Numbered from the stretch's first letter, positions 1-9,668 are shown. The stretch is 64,000 bases of DNA from Heliobacterium mobile (GCF_009720735.1 NZ_WNKU01000009.1:62001-126000); one strand, 5' to 3'. Program-made: numbers and translations. Notes: a model not told the origin generated them from the sequence alone.

Positions 1-10
1 ATTTCGGTGA

Positions 11-1024
11 CTATTTTCCAGTCTCCATTACTTCTTTGACGACAGCAGACCAATTCTTACCGGAATAAGCATTATAACCTTTGGTGTGGGCATATCCATA
101 AATTTGAACCTTCCCATTCATTTCTTGTTCTAATGTATATCCATATTGTTCCCCAGAGATCGCCTTTTGCACTGCCGATATGCTGCTCAAATCGGTCTCC
201 AAAATGCCCTGGCGATCTCGAGTTCCAATGACCATTCCCGCTTTATTGACGACAAAGAGCTTTCCCTCGGGGCTAACTTTAGCCGAATCAATGATATCGT
301 AGATGTAATCCCAATTGAATCGTGTAGAGAAAATACCGATGATTCGTCCGTCTTTTTCCCGTACCGGACAGGAGTATGCGATCGTCGGCTTCTGTAACGT
401 ATTCGAATAGTACAGATCGGTCACATAGACCTTACCGGACTGTAAGGTCTCCCGAAACCACTCTTCATGAGACACATTTTTCCCGACCAACCCTTGATTT
501 TTCCCTACGGCTACCATATTCCCCTGTACGTCGGCGAGATAGAGGTCGTGGTAGACCTCATAGATTTCAATAATCTTTCCCATCAATTGTGTTGCCAGTG
601 ATTGCCGATCCGGTTCTTCTCCAGATACGCAGTTGATGATCTCTTTAAAGGTCGCCCAGGCTTGCACGTCACAGTTGCGTTCAAACAAATTGCGATCGAT
701 TTTGTCTATCGTATCGAAAGCAACATCAGCGGTACGAACAGCGATAACTTGCATCGCCGTCAACTGTATCTCACTGATAATATCGGAACTATCCTTGGTC
801 ACTTGAAAACTATGGTCAGCGAGACCACGAATCTCTTCGGCGACCACCCGGAAGCCGCGGCCAGCTTCACCAGCCCGTGCTGCTTCGATCGCCGAATTCA
901 ATGCAATCAAATTCGTTTTTTTGGTAATCCGATCGATCGTGTTCACAGATTGGCGCATCCGACTTGTACCGGTGTTCAATTTTTTAAGCAGCGCCGACAC
1001 GTTCACATGGTTTCCAGTCATCAT
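11..1024 (-). CDS. Soluble chemoreceptor-like protein: MCP signalling tip followed by a C-terminal Cache sensor
   Basis: Residues about 20-95 carry a methyl-accepting chemotaxis signalling tip ([20 protein letters not shown], then [12 protein letters not shown]), the part that contacts CheA/CheW. Residues about 140-335 look like a Cache-type ligand-binding domain, with [12 protein letters not shown], a WFRETL stretch, repeated periplasmic-PAS-like strands and [11 protein letters not shown]. The order is inverted relative to normal receptors, which have sensor, membrane helix, HAMP, then tip. No membrane segment or signal peptide is visible, so the protein should be cytoplasmic. At 337 residues it is short for an MCP. 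AAGGAG lies just before the ATG. It sits upstream of the nif region, separated by a terminator and a small gene, so a link to nitrogen fixation is only positional. The domain calls are firm; ligand and role are unknown. Confidence 0.85.
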   Translation of the reverse strand: MMTGNHVNVSALLKKLNTGTSRMRQSVNTIDRITKKTNLIALNSAIEAARAGEAGRGFRVVAEEIRGLADHSFQVTKDSSDIISEIQLTAMQVIAVRTADVAFDTIDKIDRNLFERNCDVQAWATFKEIINCVSGEEPDRQSLATQLMGKIIEIYEVYHDLYLADVQGNMVAVGKNQGLVGKNVSHEEWFRETLQSGKVYVTDLYYSNTLQKPTIAYSCPVREKDGRIIGIFSTRFNWDYIYDIIDSAKVSPEGKLFVVNKAGMVIGTRDRQGILETDLSSISAVQKAISGEQYGYTLEQEMNGKVQIYGYAHTKGYNAYSGKNWSAVVKEVMETGK

Positions 1025-1073
1025 GTTTCGCTCTCCTTTTTCTTATCGCCTTCTTTCACTTTCACACTTTTTC

Positions 1074-1133
1074 TCTAAAAAACAAAACGATGCCCGACAT
1101 ATCTTATGCTGAGATGTGCACGGAACATCGTCG
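1074..1133 (-). terminator. Rho-independent terminator of the small gene at 1157
   Basis: Read on the minus strand, an imperfect long hairpin (outer arms ACGATG/CATCGT, inner arms CACATCT/AGATATG) is followed by TTTTGTTTTTT. It lies directly after the stop codon of the 1157-1333 gene and before the receptor gene, so it separates the two transcripts. Confidence 0.65.
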
Positions 1134-1156
1134 TTCCATAGTGAAAATTCACCACA

Positions 1157-1333
1157 CTATTTTCCCATATTATTACAGGAAACGCAATCTGGCCCGAAAC
1201 AATATTTTAATCCTTCCCAATACCTGTAATGAGCGCTTGCCGTGGGAAACCTTATATGACTATAACTCTCCAACATAAACTGCCTTCTTATTGCAAGCAA
1301 ATATTCAATCGCTGTCTTTGGCTTTCCACACAT
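1157..1333 (-). CDS. Small unrecognised protein with a Cys-rich C-terminus
   Basis: The 58-residue product begins MCGKPKTAIEYLLAIRR and ends with CFGPDCVSCNN, three closely spaced cysteines that could bind a metal. I do not recognise a family. I chose the ATG at 1333 because AGAGG lies 7 nt upstream. An in-frame ATG at 1348, with GGAG 10 nt upstream, would add five residues. A good terminator directly follows the stop codon, which supports a real transcription unit. It is transcribed away from the hutP/nif unit. Function unknown. Confidence 0.5.
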   Translation of the reverse strand: MCGKPKTAIEYLLAIRRQFMLESYSHIRFPTASAHYRYWEGLKYCFGPDCVSCNNMGK

Positions 1334-1423
1334 ATCAGTTCCTCTCATAAATAGGATTCTCCTGATTATATTTGAATTTAAAAACATGGTTCATTCTGAA
1401 ATCAGGAGATAACGGGAGATATT

Positions 1424-1453
1424 TTGAGCACGAATGTTATATTCGTGTAAAAC
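1424..1453 (+). promoter_or_regulatory. Palindrome in a possible promoter for the hutP-nif unit
   Basis: A perfect inverted repeat CACGAAT-N5-ATTCGTG (1429-1447) overlaps a possible -35 TTGAGC (1424) and sits just before a weak -10 TAAAAC (1448). This would be an operator position for a repressor. The promoter assignment is weak; the palindrome is seen directly. Confidence 0.4.
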
Positions 1454-1542
1454 CGTCCTTTTTAGCTCGAAAATCAGAGGTGACAGAAGGTATCAATTGG
1501 GAGTATCTTTAAGCCACAGAGATTAAGAAAACGATGGCAGAG

Positions 1543-1586
1543 ACGCCATTCTGAAGTTAACCGCTTCGGAATGGCGTTTTTGTTTT
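1543..1586 (+). terminator. Strong intrinsic terminator or attenuator upstream of hutP
   Basis: A 14-bp stem (ACGCCATTCTGAAG with CTTCGGAATGGCGT, one G-T wobble) has a 7-nt loop and is followed by TTTTTGTTTT. No plus-strand gene precedes it in the window, and hutP begins 35 bp downstream. It therefore probably terminates a leader transcript rather than an upstream gene. Confidence 0.75.
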
Positions 1587-1620
1587 ATCGGGCTCACGCG
1601 CGAATAAGGGGGCAAGGTAA

Positions 1621-2064
1621 ATGAAGGAAAATATCCACGAGAGCCGACCAAAACCCTCTTTGGAACGCGCCGCGATGATGTTGGCGATGAGTGAAACGCG
1701 AGAGAGCGAATTTCGTCTTCGCCAATACTACGGAGAGACTTGGCATCTTCCTTGTGTGGTTACAGAAGTTGGAGGCACCATCGGTGCTCTTCAAACCTCC
1801 GGTAAATTAACCAACTCGGTGGTTACCGCGGCGCTCAAGGCCAAAGTGATTGAGAGTAAACCAGAAAACGTCCATGCTGTAATCCATGCAACTATCGAAG
1901 CACTAAGAGGCATATTTCTGGATTATGCACAAAACGCCAGCCTGGCACTGAAAATTAGCGTGATCAGTGATGGAAGGTGGTTAGCGGTGGGGATCTTTGG
2001 CAAGTCCTCCGTGCATCCACTTACCGAACACTGCAGGGTCGGGTTGGGATTTATGCATCTCTAG
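1621..2064 (+). CDS. HutP-family RNA-binding antitermination protein
   Basis: HutP of Bacillus is a hexameric protein that, with L-histidine and Mg2+, binds NAG triplets in nascent mRNA and stops a terminator from forming. This 147-residue protein matches that family through its second half. It has VHAVIHATIEALRG (the H-x3-H metal/histidine site followed by ATxEAL), DGRWLAVGIFG, and the ending EHCRVGLGFMHL, which matches EH..GVGINH at the family C-terminus. The length is typical. AGGGGGCAAGG precedes the ATG. It lies between two terminators and immediately upstream of nifI1 on the same strand, with no other gene between. This suggests it regulates the nif operon rather than histidine utilisation; no hut genes are nearby. 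Family assignment is strong; target and effector are inferred. Confidence 0.85.
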   Translation: MKENIHESRPKPSLERAAMMLAMSETRESEFRLRQYYGETWHLPCVVTEVGGTIGALQTSGKLTNSVVTAALKAKVIESKPENVHAVIHATIEALRGIFLDYAQNASLALKISVISDGRWLAVGIFGKSSVHPLTEHCRVGLGFMHL

Positions 2065-2115
2065 AAACTTACCTATCAAAAAAGTTCCCCATCCTAAAAA
2101 CTTCATTATGGGCGC

Positions 2116-2133
2116 CGACCCGATAGCGGGTCG
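2116..2133 (+). other. Small perfect hairpin upstream of the NAG array
   Basis: CGACCCG pairs perfectly with CGGGTCG across an ATAG loop, exposing a UAG triplet in the loop. It immediately precedes the NAG-repeat stretch. It could be part of an RNA-binding platform. Confidence 0.5.
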
Positions 2134-2156
2134 TAGCGAGTCAGTGAGATAGAGAG
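2134..2156 (+). promoter_or_regulatory. Six NAG triplets at exact 4-nt spacing; candidate HutP-type RNA target
   Basis: Reading 2134-2156 gives TAG-c-GAG-t-CAG-t-GAG-a-TAG-a-GAG, six consecutive NAG triplets each separated by one base. The array runs into the 5' arm of the terminator at 2153. HutP and TRAP proteins recognise NAG/UAG-type triplets, although the known HutP spacing is about 4 nt between triplets rather than 1. Protein bound here would be placed to block the hairpin. Confidence 0.55.
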
Positions 2157-2192
2157 CCCTTGGCACCCAAAAACCAAGGACTCTTTTTGTTT
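2153..2192 (+). terminator. Intrinsic terminator between hutP and nifI1
   Basis: AGAGCCCTTGG pairs with CCAAGGACTCT with a single mismatch, has a 10-nt loop and is followed by TTTTGTTT. It lies 89 bp downstream of hutP and about 100 bp before nifI1. Transcription from the hutP promoter must pass it to reach nif, unless a promoter exists in 2193-2280; I see no convincing one. Confidence 0.75.
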
Positions 2193-2295
2193 CCCTGGGG
2201 CTGCAGTCGCTAAGGAGGTGATGCCCAGCAAATCGTTCACACCCATATGTTCCTTGTTATCACAATCTTAAGAAAATTGAGGGAGGCGTTTACCC

Positions 2296-2613
2296 ATGAA
2301 AATGATCCGCGCCATTATCCGGCCGGAACGGGCGGAAGTTATCGCTGAAGCATTAGCCCAAGAAAATCTGTTCTCTCTGACCAAGATGCACGTCTTTGGT
2401 CGCGGCAAAACCAAAGGAATGCGCATTGGCGACGTCGTCTATGATGAGTTCCCGAAAACGATGCTTCTGATGGTCGTCGAAGACGAAAGCGTGGAAAAAG
2501 CCGTTCAAATCATCGTCGAAGCCGGCAAAACCGGTTCCATGGGTGACGGCAAAATCTTCGTTACCCCGGTAGAAGAAGCCTACACCGTACGTACGGGGGC
2601 AAGGGGGTTATAA
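2296..2613 (+). CDS. nifI1: Nitrogenase regulatory PII-like protein NifI1
   Basis: This is a GlnB-family trimer subunit that, with NifI2, binds nitrogenase and switches activity off in response to ammonium by sensing 2-oxoglutarate and adenylates. The 105-residue sequence has the PII N-terminal strand MKMIRAIIRPER, a short T-loop region (GRGKTKGMRIGDVVYDEFPK) and the C-terminal GKTGSMGDGKIFV signature. The T-loop lacks the uridylylated tyrosine context of classical GlnB. GGGAGG lies 9 nt before the ATG. It is the first gene of the nif run and ends 3 bp before nifI2. Placement upstream of nifH is typical of heliobacteria. Confidence 0.95.
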   Translation: MKMIRAIIRPERAEVIAEALAQENLFSLTKMHVFGRGKTKGMRIGDVVYDEFPKTMLLMVVEDESVEKAVQIIVEAGKTGSMGDGKIFVTPVEEAYTVRTGARGL

Positions 2614-2616
2614 ACC

Positions 2617-3883
<1,267 letters not shown>

Positions 3884-3949
3884 TCGCCCCTTCTCTCTCC
3901 CCTATCGGTCTCATCGTACATTCTTTAGAAAGAAAGAGGTGTAGCTTTC

Positions 3950-5416
3950 ATGGCTGAGCAAGAAACGCCGAAATATACCCCAGCCACACCAGAGATGGTG
4001 GATGAAGTCCTGTCGGCATACCCCGATCGTGCGAAAAAGATGCGCGCCAAGCACATCACCGTTAAAACAGAGGGCTGCGCCTCCTGCTCCGTCAAATCGA
4101 ACTCGAAAACCGTTCCGGGTCTGATGACCGCCCGTGGTTGCGCCTACGCCGGTGCCAAGGGCGTTGTCTTCGGCCCTGTCAAAGATATGATCCACATCTC
4201 CCACGGCCCTGTCGGTTGCGGCTACTACTCCTGGGGTAACCGCCGTAACCTAGCGGAAGGGGAACTGGGTGTGAACAACTTCGTGCCTTTCCAGTTTACC
4301 TCTGACTTCTCTGAAAACGACATCGTTTACGGCGGCGACAAGAAATTGGAGCAAATCTGCCGGGAAGTCAAGGAACTGTTCCCCACCGTCAAAGGGATCT
4401 CCGTCATGTCCGAGTGTCCTGTCGGCCTCATCGGTGATGACATTGAGAGCGTCTCTAAAAAGATGAGCAAGGAACTGGATCTGCCTATCGTTCCTGTCCG
4501 CTGCGAAGGTTTCCGCGGTATCAGCCAGTCCTTAGGCCACCACATTGCCAACGATGCGGTTCGCGACCACCTGCTCGGTAAAAAAGAGCGAGAAGAAGAA
4601 GTCGGCCCCTATGATGTGTCCCTCATCGGCGACTACAACATCGGTGGTGACGCTTGGGCCTCCATCAAGATTCTCGAAGAGATGGGCCTCCGTGTTCGCA
4701 ACGTCTGGACGGGTGACTCCACCATCGAGATGCTGCAAACGGCCCACCAAGTCAAATTGAACCTGATTCACTGTTATCGTAGTATGAACTACATTTGTAA
4801 ACACATGGAAGAAACATATGGCATTCCCCATATGGAATTCAACTTCTTCGGCCCCACCAAAATCAAGCAATCGATCCGGGCCATCGCTGCTCGCTTCGAC
4901 GAAACCATCCAAGAGAAAGCCGAAGCGGTTATCGCTAAGTATGAACCGATGATGCAGGCCGTCATTGACAAATATCGCCCCCGTCTCGAAGGCAAAAAAG
5001 TCATGCTCTATGTCGGTGGTCTCCGTCCCCGCCACGTCATCGGCGCTTACGAAGACCTCGGTATGGAAGTCGTCGGTACCGGTTACGAGTTCGCTCATAA
5101 AGACGACTATGACCGCACCATGCCTATGATGGGCGATAACACCGTCATCTATGACGATGTCACCGCTTACGAACTGGAAGAGTTCGTCAACCGGATGAAA
5201 CCCGACCTGATCGGATCCGGTGTCAAAGAAAAATATGTCTTCGAAAAGATGGGCTATCCCTTCCGTCAGATGCACTCCTGGGATTACTCCGGCCCCTACC
5301 ACGCTTATGACGGCTTCCCCATCTTCGCCCGTGACATGGATATCGCACTGAGCAGCCCGACCTGGGGCTTAGCGAAGGCTCCCTGGAAGAAAGAAACCGT
5401 GAAGGAGGTGCGCTAA
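3950..5416 (+). CDS. nifD: Nitrogenase MoFe protein alpha chain NifD
   Basis: The catalytic subunit that holds FeMo-cofactor. All ligands are visible: P-cluster cysteines C64 (RGCAYAG), C90 ([10 protein letters not shown]) and C156 ([11 protein letters not shown]); FeMo-co ligands C275 (IHCYRSMNY) and H442 (QMHSWDYSG); and the substrate-site residues Gln193 and His197 (QSLGHH). The full ligand set and the neighbouring nifE/N/B/V indicate the Mo enzyme rather than a V- or Fe-only type, and no G subunit is present. Its stop codon overlaps the nifK start (TAATG), so the two subunits are translationally coupled. Confidence 0.99.
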   Translation: MAEQETPKYTPATPEMVDEVLSAYPDRAKKMRAKHITVKTEGCASCSVKSNSKTVPGLMTARGCAYAGAKGVVFGPVKDMIHISHGPVGCGYYSWGNRRNLAEGELGVNNFVPFQFTSDFSENDIVYGGDKKLEQICREVKELFPTVKGISVMSECPVGLIGDDIESVSKKMSKELDLPIVPVRCEGFRGISQSLGHHIANDAVRDHLLGKKEREEEVGPYDVSLIGDYNIGGDAWASIKILEEMGLRVRNVWTGDSTIEMLQTAHQVKLNLIHCYRSMNYICKHMEETYGIPHMEFNFFGPTKIKQSIRAIAARFDETIQEKAEAVIAKYEPMMQAVIDKYRPRLEGKKVMLYVGGLRPRHVIGAYEDLGMEVVGTGYEFAHKDDYDRTMPMMGDNTVIYDDVTAYELEEFVNRMKPDLIGSGVKEKYVFEKMGYPFRQMHSWDYSGPYHAYDGFPIFARDMDIALSSPTWGLAKAPWKKETVKEVR

Positions 5417-6858
5417 TGAGCGAGAACACAACCTGTGCCTGCACGTCGACAAAAGCAGCCGTTGAATACCTGAACTCTGTCGAATACAAAGAGAAAAACT
5501 TTGCCCGCAAAGCGCTCTCCATTAACCCGGCCAAAGCTTGTCAACCCCTTGGAGCGCTCCTTTGCGCCCTCGGCATCGAAGGCTGCCTGCCCTTCGTACA
5601 CGGTTCCCAAGGCTGCGCCGCCTATTTCCGCAACACCTTGAACCGTCACTTCCGGGAGCCGATTCCCACCGTATCAGACTCCATGACGGAAGACTCAGCC
5701 GTCTTCGGCGGTCAGAACAACCTGATCGAAGGTCTGAAAAACGCCTACCAAGTCTACAAACCTTCCATGATGGCTGTGTTCACCACCTGTATGGCCGAAG
5801 TTATCGGTGATGACTTGAACGCCTTTATCAATAACGCTCGTGCCGCCGAGTCGATTCCGAAAGACTTCCCCATCGCCTTTGCCCAAACGCCCTCCTTCGT
5901 AGGCTCCCACATCACCGGCTTTGATAACATGCTGAAAGCCCTGCTGCAATCCCTCGCCGACACCCGTCATGGCAAATGGACCAATGGTCGCCTGTACCTG
6001 GTTCCTGGCTTTGACACCTATCCCGGTAACCTTCGGGAATACAAGAAGCTTGTTCGTGCGATGGGCATCCCCTTGACCGTACTGCCTGACGCCGAAGAAG
6101 CCATGGATGCACCGCATACGGGTGAGTACAACATGTACCCGAAAGGGACCACTATGGCGGAACTGGCCGATGCGCTCAACGCTTCCGGCTTCATCTTCAC
6201 CCAGAAGTTCTCCACTTCCGGTACTTACAAATTCGTCAAAAACGTCCAAAAAATCAACACCGAAATGGTCACCATGCCGATCGGTATCAAGAATACAGAC
6301 AACTTCCTGATGGCGCTGTCTGAAATGACCGGTAAACCTATACCGGCTGAACTGGAAAAAGAACGCGGTCGCGCTGTTGACTCGGCTACCGACGCTCACC
6401 AGTACATCCACGGCAAACGATTTGCCATGTTTGGCGACCCGGACCTGCTCTTAGGTCTGACGGGCTTCCTGCTCGAAATGGGTGGTATTCCCGTACACAT
6501 CGTCTGCACCAACGGTACGGAAGCCTTCCGGAAAGAACTGCAAAAGGTCCTCGACGGCAGCCCCTTCGGCAAAGAAGCTACCGTACACACCGGTCGCGAC
6601 CTCTGGCACCTGCGCTCCCTGCTGATGACGGAACCGGTCGACATGCTGCTGGGTGATTCCCACGGCAAGTTCGATGCGAAAGATGCCAACATCCCCCTCG
6701 TTCGCATCGGCTTCCCGATTGTCGACCGCGTGAACATGCACCGCAGCCCCATCGTTGGCTACGAAGGCGCCATCAACTTGGTCACCATGATCGCGAACAC
6801 CTTCATGGAACAGACCGATCGGACCTGCCCCGACAGATTCTTCGAACTGCTGCGCTAA
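5416..6858 (+). CDS. nifK: Nitrogenase MoFe protein beta chain NifK
   Basis: The beta subunit, sharing the P-cluster with NifD. Cysteines C42 (AKACQPLGA), C67 (GSQGCAAYF) and C125 (FTTCMAEVIGDD) are the three P-cluster ligands. At 480 residues it lacks the roughly 40-residue N-terminal extension of the proteobacterial protein, as in many Firmicute and archaeal NifK. AAGGAGGTG lies inside the end of nifD. A GC-rich hairpin lies downstream, before nifE. Confidence 0.99.
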   Translation: MSENTTCACTSTKAAVEYLNSVEYKEKNFARKALSINPAKACQPLGALLCALGIEGCLPFVHGSQGCAAYFRNTLNRHFREPIPTVSDSMTEDSAVFGGQNNLIEGLKNAYQVYKPSMMAVFTTCMAEVIGDDLNAFINNARAAESIPKDFPIAFAQTPSFVGSHITGFDNMLKALLQSLADTRHGKWTNGRLYLVPGFDTYPGNLREYKKLVRAMGIPLTVLPDAEEAMDAPHTGEYNMYPKGTTMAELADALNASGFIFTQKFSTSGTYKFVKNVQKINTEMVTMPIGIKNTDNFLMALSEMTGKPIPAELEKERGRAVDSATDAHQYIHGKRFAMFGDPDLLLGLTGFLLEMGGIPVHIVCTNGTEAFRKELQKVLDGSPFGKEATVHTGRDLWHLRSLLMTEPVDMLLGDSHGKFDAKDANIPLVRIGFPIVDRVNMHRSPIVGYEGAINLVTMIANTFMEQTDRTCPDRFFELLR

Positions 6859-6888
6859 ACCTTTTAATGCTCCAGGTTGGATTCGGCT

Positions 6889-6910
6889 CCGGTGGCGGAT
6901 TCGCCACCGG
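6889..6910 (+). other. GC-rich hairpin between nifK and nifE
   Basis: CCGGTGGCG pairs perfectly with CGCCACCGG (9 bp, 4-nt loop). It is not followed by a T-run, so it is not a standard terminator. It lies between the structural genes (HDK) and the cofactor-assembly genes (EN). It could stabilise the upstream mRNA end or lower read-through. Confidence 0.6.
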
Positions 6911-6967
6911 CCCGCCACCGGGGTACCTAAAAACAACCGAGGAACAGTGATATAGGAGGTGTCACCG

Positions 6968-8329
6968 GTGTTTGTCAATCTTACCAAACTGGACTTAAAA
7001 GAAACATGTCCCCTTACTGATAAAGGGGCGCCGAAACTGTGTATGAAAGCTCTGCCCGGTGAAGGTGCTGAGCGTTCCTGTGCATTCGACGGCGCAAGAG
7101 TCGTCCTCATGCCGGTGACCGATGCCGCTCACGTTGTCCATGGTCCCATCGCTTGCGCAGGGAACTCCTGGGACAATCGGGGCGCCAAATCTTCGGGACC
7201 TCAACTCTATCGCCGCGGATTGACGACAGACCTGATGGAAATGGATGTCGTCTACGGCGGAGAAAAGAAGCTCATTCAAGCCATCATCGACGTGGCCCGG
7301 AAACACCAGCCCAAAGCGGTATTCGTCTATGCCACCTGTGTCTCGGCTTTAATCGGAGACGATCTGGAAACGGCCTGTAAGGAAGCGCAAAAAGACGTCT
7401 CAGTTCCGGTCATCCCGGTAAACGCTCCTGGTTTTATGGGCGATAAAAACATCGGCAACCGTGTCGCCGGCGAAGTCCTCTTCCGCCAGATCATCGGCAC
7501 GGCTGAACCAGAAACAGTCCACCCTTTCGCCATCAACTTCATCGGTGAATACAACATCGCCGGCGACTTGTGGGGGATCCAGCCCTCATTAGAGGCTATC
7601 GGTATTAAGCTGCAAGCGTGCATCAGCGGCGATGCTCGTTTTGACGACATCCGCACGGCCCACCGAGCCAAACTGAATGTGCTGGTTTGCTCAAAGAGCT
7701 TGACCAACCTGGTCAAACAGATGGAACAAAAATATGGAATTCCATACATCGAAGGATCCTTCTACGGCATCCACGATACAAGTGCTACACTCCGAGCCAT
7801 CGCCAACGCCTTCGGAGACGCCGACCTGATCGAACGGACGGAAGCCCATATTTTCCAGAAGGAAGCAGAAACGCGAGCCGTCATCGAACCCCTTAAGGCG
7901 CGACTCAGCGGCAAGAGAGCCGTCCTCTTCACCGGTGGCGTGAAAACCTGGTCCATGGTCACGACCCTGCGGGAATTAGGGATCGATGTACTGGCTGGTG
8001 GTACGCAGAACTCCACACCGGATGACTTCTTACGAATGAAAGCCTTGATGGACCCGACGGCTCATATCATCGAAGATACCAGTGCCGCCGGATTCCTGAC
8101 CCTGATCAAAGAAAAAAGCCCCGACCTCATCGTGGCCGGAGGCAAAACGAAGTACCTAGCCCATAAGACCCGGACTCCTTTTCTGGATATTAACCACGGA
8201 CGCAGCCTGCCCTATGCCGGCTACGCCGGGATGATCACCTTCGCCAACGCCGTTGCCCGTACTGTATTCAGCCCCGTCTGGGAGAAAATGAGGGTGGCTT
8301 TTCCGCCGGAGGTGACGGTCAATGAGTAA
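6968..8329 (+). CDS. nifE: FeMo-cofactor assembly scaffold NifE
   Basis: The NifD-like half of the NifEN scaffold on which the NifB product matures into FeMo-co. It shows the NifE motifs RSCAFDGARVVL, HGPIACAGNSWDNRG, YATCVSALIGDDL and GGVKTWSM. I chose GTG at 6968 because AGGAGG (6954-6959) is 8 nt upstream; an in-frame GTG at 6959 lies inside that ribosome site. The product is then 453 residues, normal for the family. It overlaps nifN by 8 bp. Confidence 0.97.
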   Translation: MFVNLTKLDLKETCPLTDKGAPKLCMKALPGEGAERSCAFDGARVVLMPVTDAAHVVHGPIACAGNSWDNRGAKSSGPQLYRRGLTTDLMEMDVVYGGEKKLIQAIIDVARKHQPKAVFVYATCVSALIGDDLETACKEAQKDVSVPVIPVNAPGFMGDKNIGNRVAGEVLFRQIIGTAEPETVHPFAINFIGEYNIAGDLWGIQPSLEAIGIKLQACISGDARFDDIRTAHRAKLNVLVCSKSLTNLVKQMEQKYGIPYIEGSFYGIHDTSATLRAIANAFGDADLIERTEAHIFQKEAETRAVIEPLKARLSGKRAVLFTGGVKTWSMVTTLRELGIDVLAGGTQNSTPDDFLRMKALMDPTAHIIEDTSAAGFLTLIKEKSPDLIVAGGKTKYLAHKTRTPFLDINHGRSLPYAGYAGMITFANAVARTVFSPVWEKMRVAFPPEVTVNE

Positions 8330-9668
8330 AGCAGTCAACGTATATGGCAGCATCAACGGCTGTTCAACGATGACCGGTCCGGTAGCAGAACCTCGCAGCT
8401 ACACTGGCAACCCTCAGAAAAACAGCCCTGCCTTAGGTGCCACCATCGCCTATATGGGCGTCGACGGTCTCTTAGCCCTTTTGCACGGATCACAAGGTTG
8501 CTCCACCTTCATCCGGTTGCAGCTCTCGCGACACTTCAAGGAGCCGATTCCCTTAAACTCGACAGCCCTTCTCGAAGATACAGCCATCTTCGGAGGCTGG
8601 GAACACCTAAAAAAAGGTATCGCCAAAGCGGCTGATAAATTTCAGCCACGGATCATCGGTGTCATGAGTTCCGGCTTAACGGAAACCTTCGGCGACGACA
8701 TGGTCAGCGCCTTGGCCAGCTTGCGTCAAGAGCGGCCCGATTTGATCGAAAAACCGGTCGTGTTGGCTAAAACCCCCGACTACATCGGTTCCCTGCAAGA
8801 AGGGTACCAGCGCACGGTTCTCGCCTTGTTGGATACGCTTACGGTTGACCCCGCTCCTAGGGAGTCAAATACGGTAGCCTTGTTCCCCGGAGCCCATTTT
8901 ACTCCGGCCGATGTGGAGGAACTCAAAGACACAGTCTCTCTGTTTGGGTTGACGCCCTTAGTCCTTCCCGACATCTCCACATCTCTCGACGGCCATTTTG
9001 AGCTAGAACCGGCACCGGTGGTTCAAGGGGGCATTACGCTGGAAGATATCCGGCGAATTCCCGGGTGCATCGCCTCCTTCTCTTTTGGGCCCAGCATGGC
9101 CGTCGTCGGAGAATCCTTGCAAAAGCGGCACGGTGTACCCCATATCGCCGTACCTTCTCTGACCGGTCTCGAAGCGGTGGATACCTTCTACCTTAAACTT
9201 TGCCAACTCTCAGGCCGGCCCATTCCGGAGCGGTTGCTCCGGCAGCGGAGTCGCCTGTTAGATACTTTGGCCGATTATCATGACCAACTCGGCCAAAAAC
9301 GAATCGCTATCGCCTTAGAATCAGACCTGCTCATCTCTTTAGCCAACTGCCTCGTCGAAGTCGGAGCAGTCATTCAAGTAGCCCTAGCGGCAACAGCACT
9401 CCATGAAAACGTCCTCCCCAACTTCACCTTCCCCTCTCAATACGCCGTTGATGTGGGCGATCTGGAGCACCTGGAAGAGCGAGCCCCTGGTAGTCATCTG
9501 ATCATCGCAAACTCCAATGCTCGTCAAGCAGCGCTTCCTCTAAAAATTCCTCACCTGAGAGCCGGGCTACCGGTCTTTGACCGGGCCGGGATGTCCCAAA
9601 AAGTATGGATCGGTTATCGCGGTACACAGCAGTTCTTATATGATTGCTTGAACGCCATGGCAGGATAA
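8322..9668 (+). CDS. nifN: FeMo-cofactor assembly scaffold NifN
   Basis: The NifK-like half of NifEN. It has HGSQGCSTFIRLQLSRHFKEP near the start, FGDDM, and NCLVEVGA further on; 448 residues. GGAGGTGACG upstream, inside nifE, serves as the ribosome site, so it is coupled to nifE. A separate NifX follows, so this NifN is not fused to NifB or NifX. Codon use is less biased than in nifHDK, fitting an assembly factor needed in small amounts. Confidence 0.96.
   Translation: MSKAVNVYGSINGCSTMTGPVAEPRSYTGNPQKNSPALGATIAYMGVDGLLALLHGSQGCSTFIRLQLSRHFKEPIPLNSTALLEDTAIFGGWEHLKKGIAKAADKFQPRIIGVMSSGLTETFGDDMVSALASLRQERPDLIEKPVVLAKTPDYIGSLQEGYQRTVLALLDTLTVDPAPRESNTVALFPGAHFTPADVEELKDTVSLFGLTPLVLPDISTSLDGHFELEPAPVVQGGITLEDIRRIPGCIASFSFGPSMAVVGESLQKRHGVPHIAVPSLTGLEAVDTFYLKLCQLSGRPIPERLLRQRSRLLDTLADYHDQLGQKRIAIALESDLLISLANCLVEVGAVIQVALAATALHENVLPNFTFPSQYAVDVGDLEHLEERAPGSHLIIANSNARQAALPLKIPHLRAGLPVFDRAGMSQKVWIGYRGTQQFLYDCLNAMAG

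Noticed and set aside
602-1078. 158-codon plus-strand frame opposite the chemoreceptor gene
   Set aside because: Antisense shadow of a clearly conserved coding region, with no ribosome site or family resemblance.
1460-1542. Known riboswitch classes (c-di-GMP, THF, fluoride, ykkC) in the hutP leader
   Set aside because: I compared the remembered core motifs and found no convincing match.
2221-2271. 16-codon open frame (MPSKSFTPICSLLSQS) after AAGGAGGTG, upstream of nifI1, as a leader peptide
   Set aside because: The GGAGG is only 2 nt from the ATG, too close for efficient initiation, and the peptide has no telling amino-acid run. The AAGGAGGTGAT match to the 16S 3' end is notable but unexplained.
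4532-5302. 256-codon minus-strand frame opposite nifD
   Set aside because: Antisense shadow produced by the C-ending codon bias of nifD; the same effect gives long minus frames opposite nifH and nifK.
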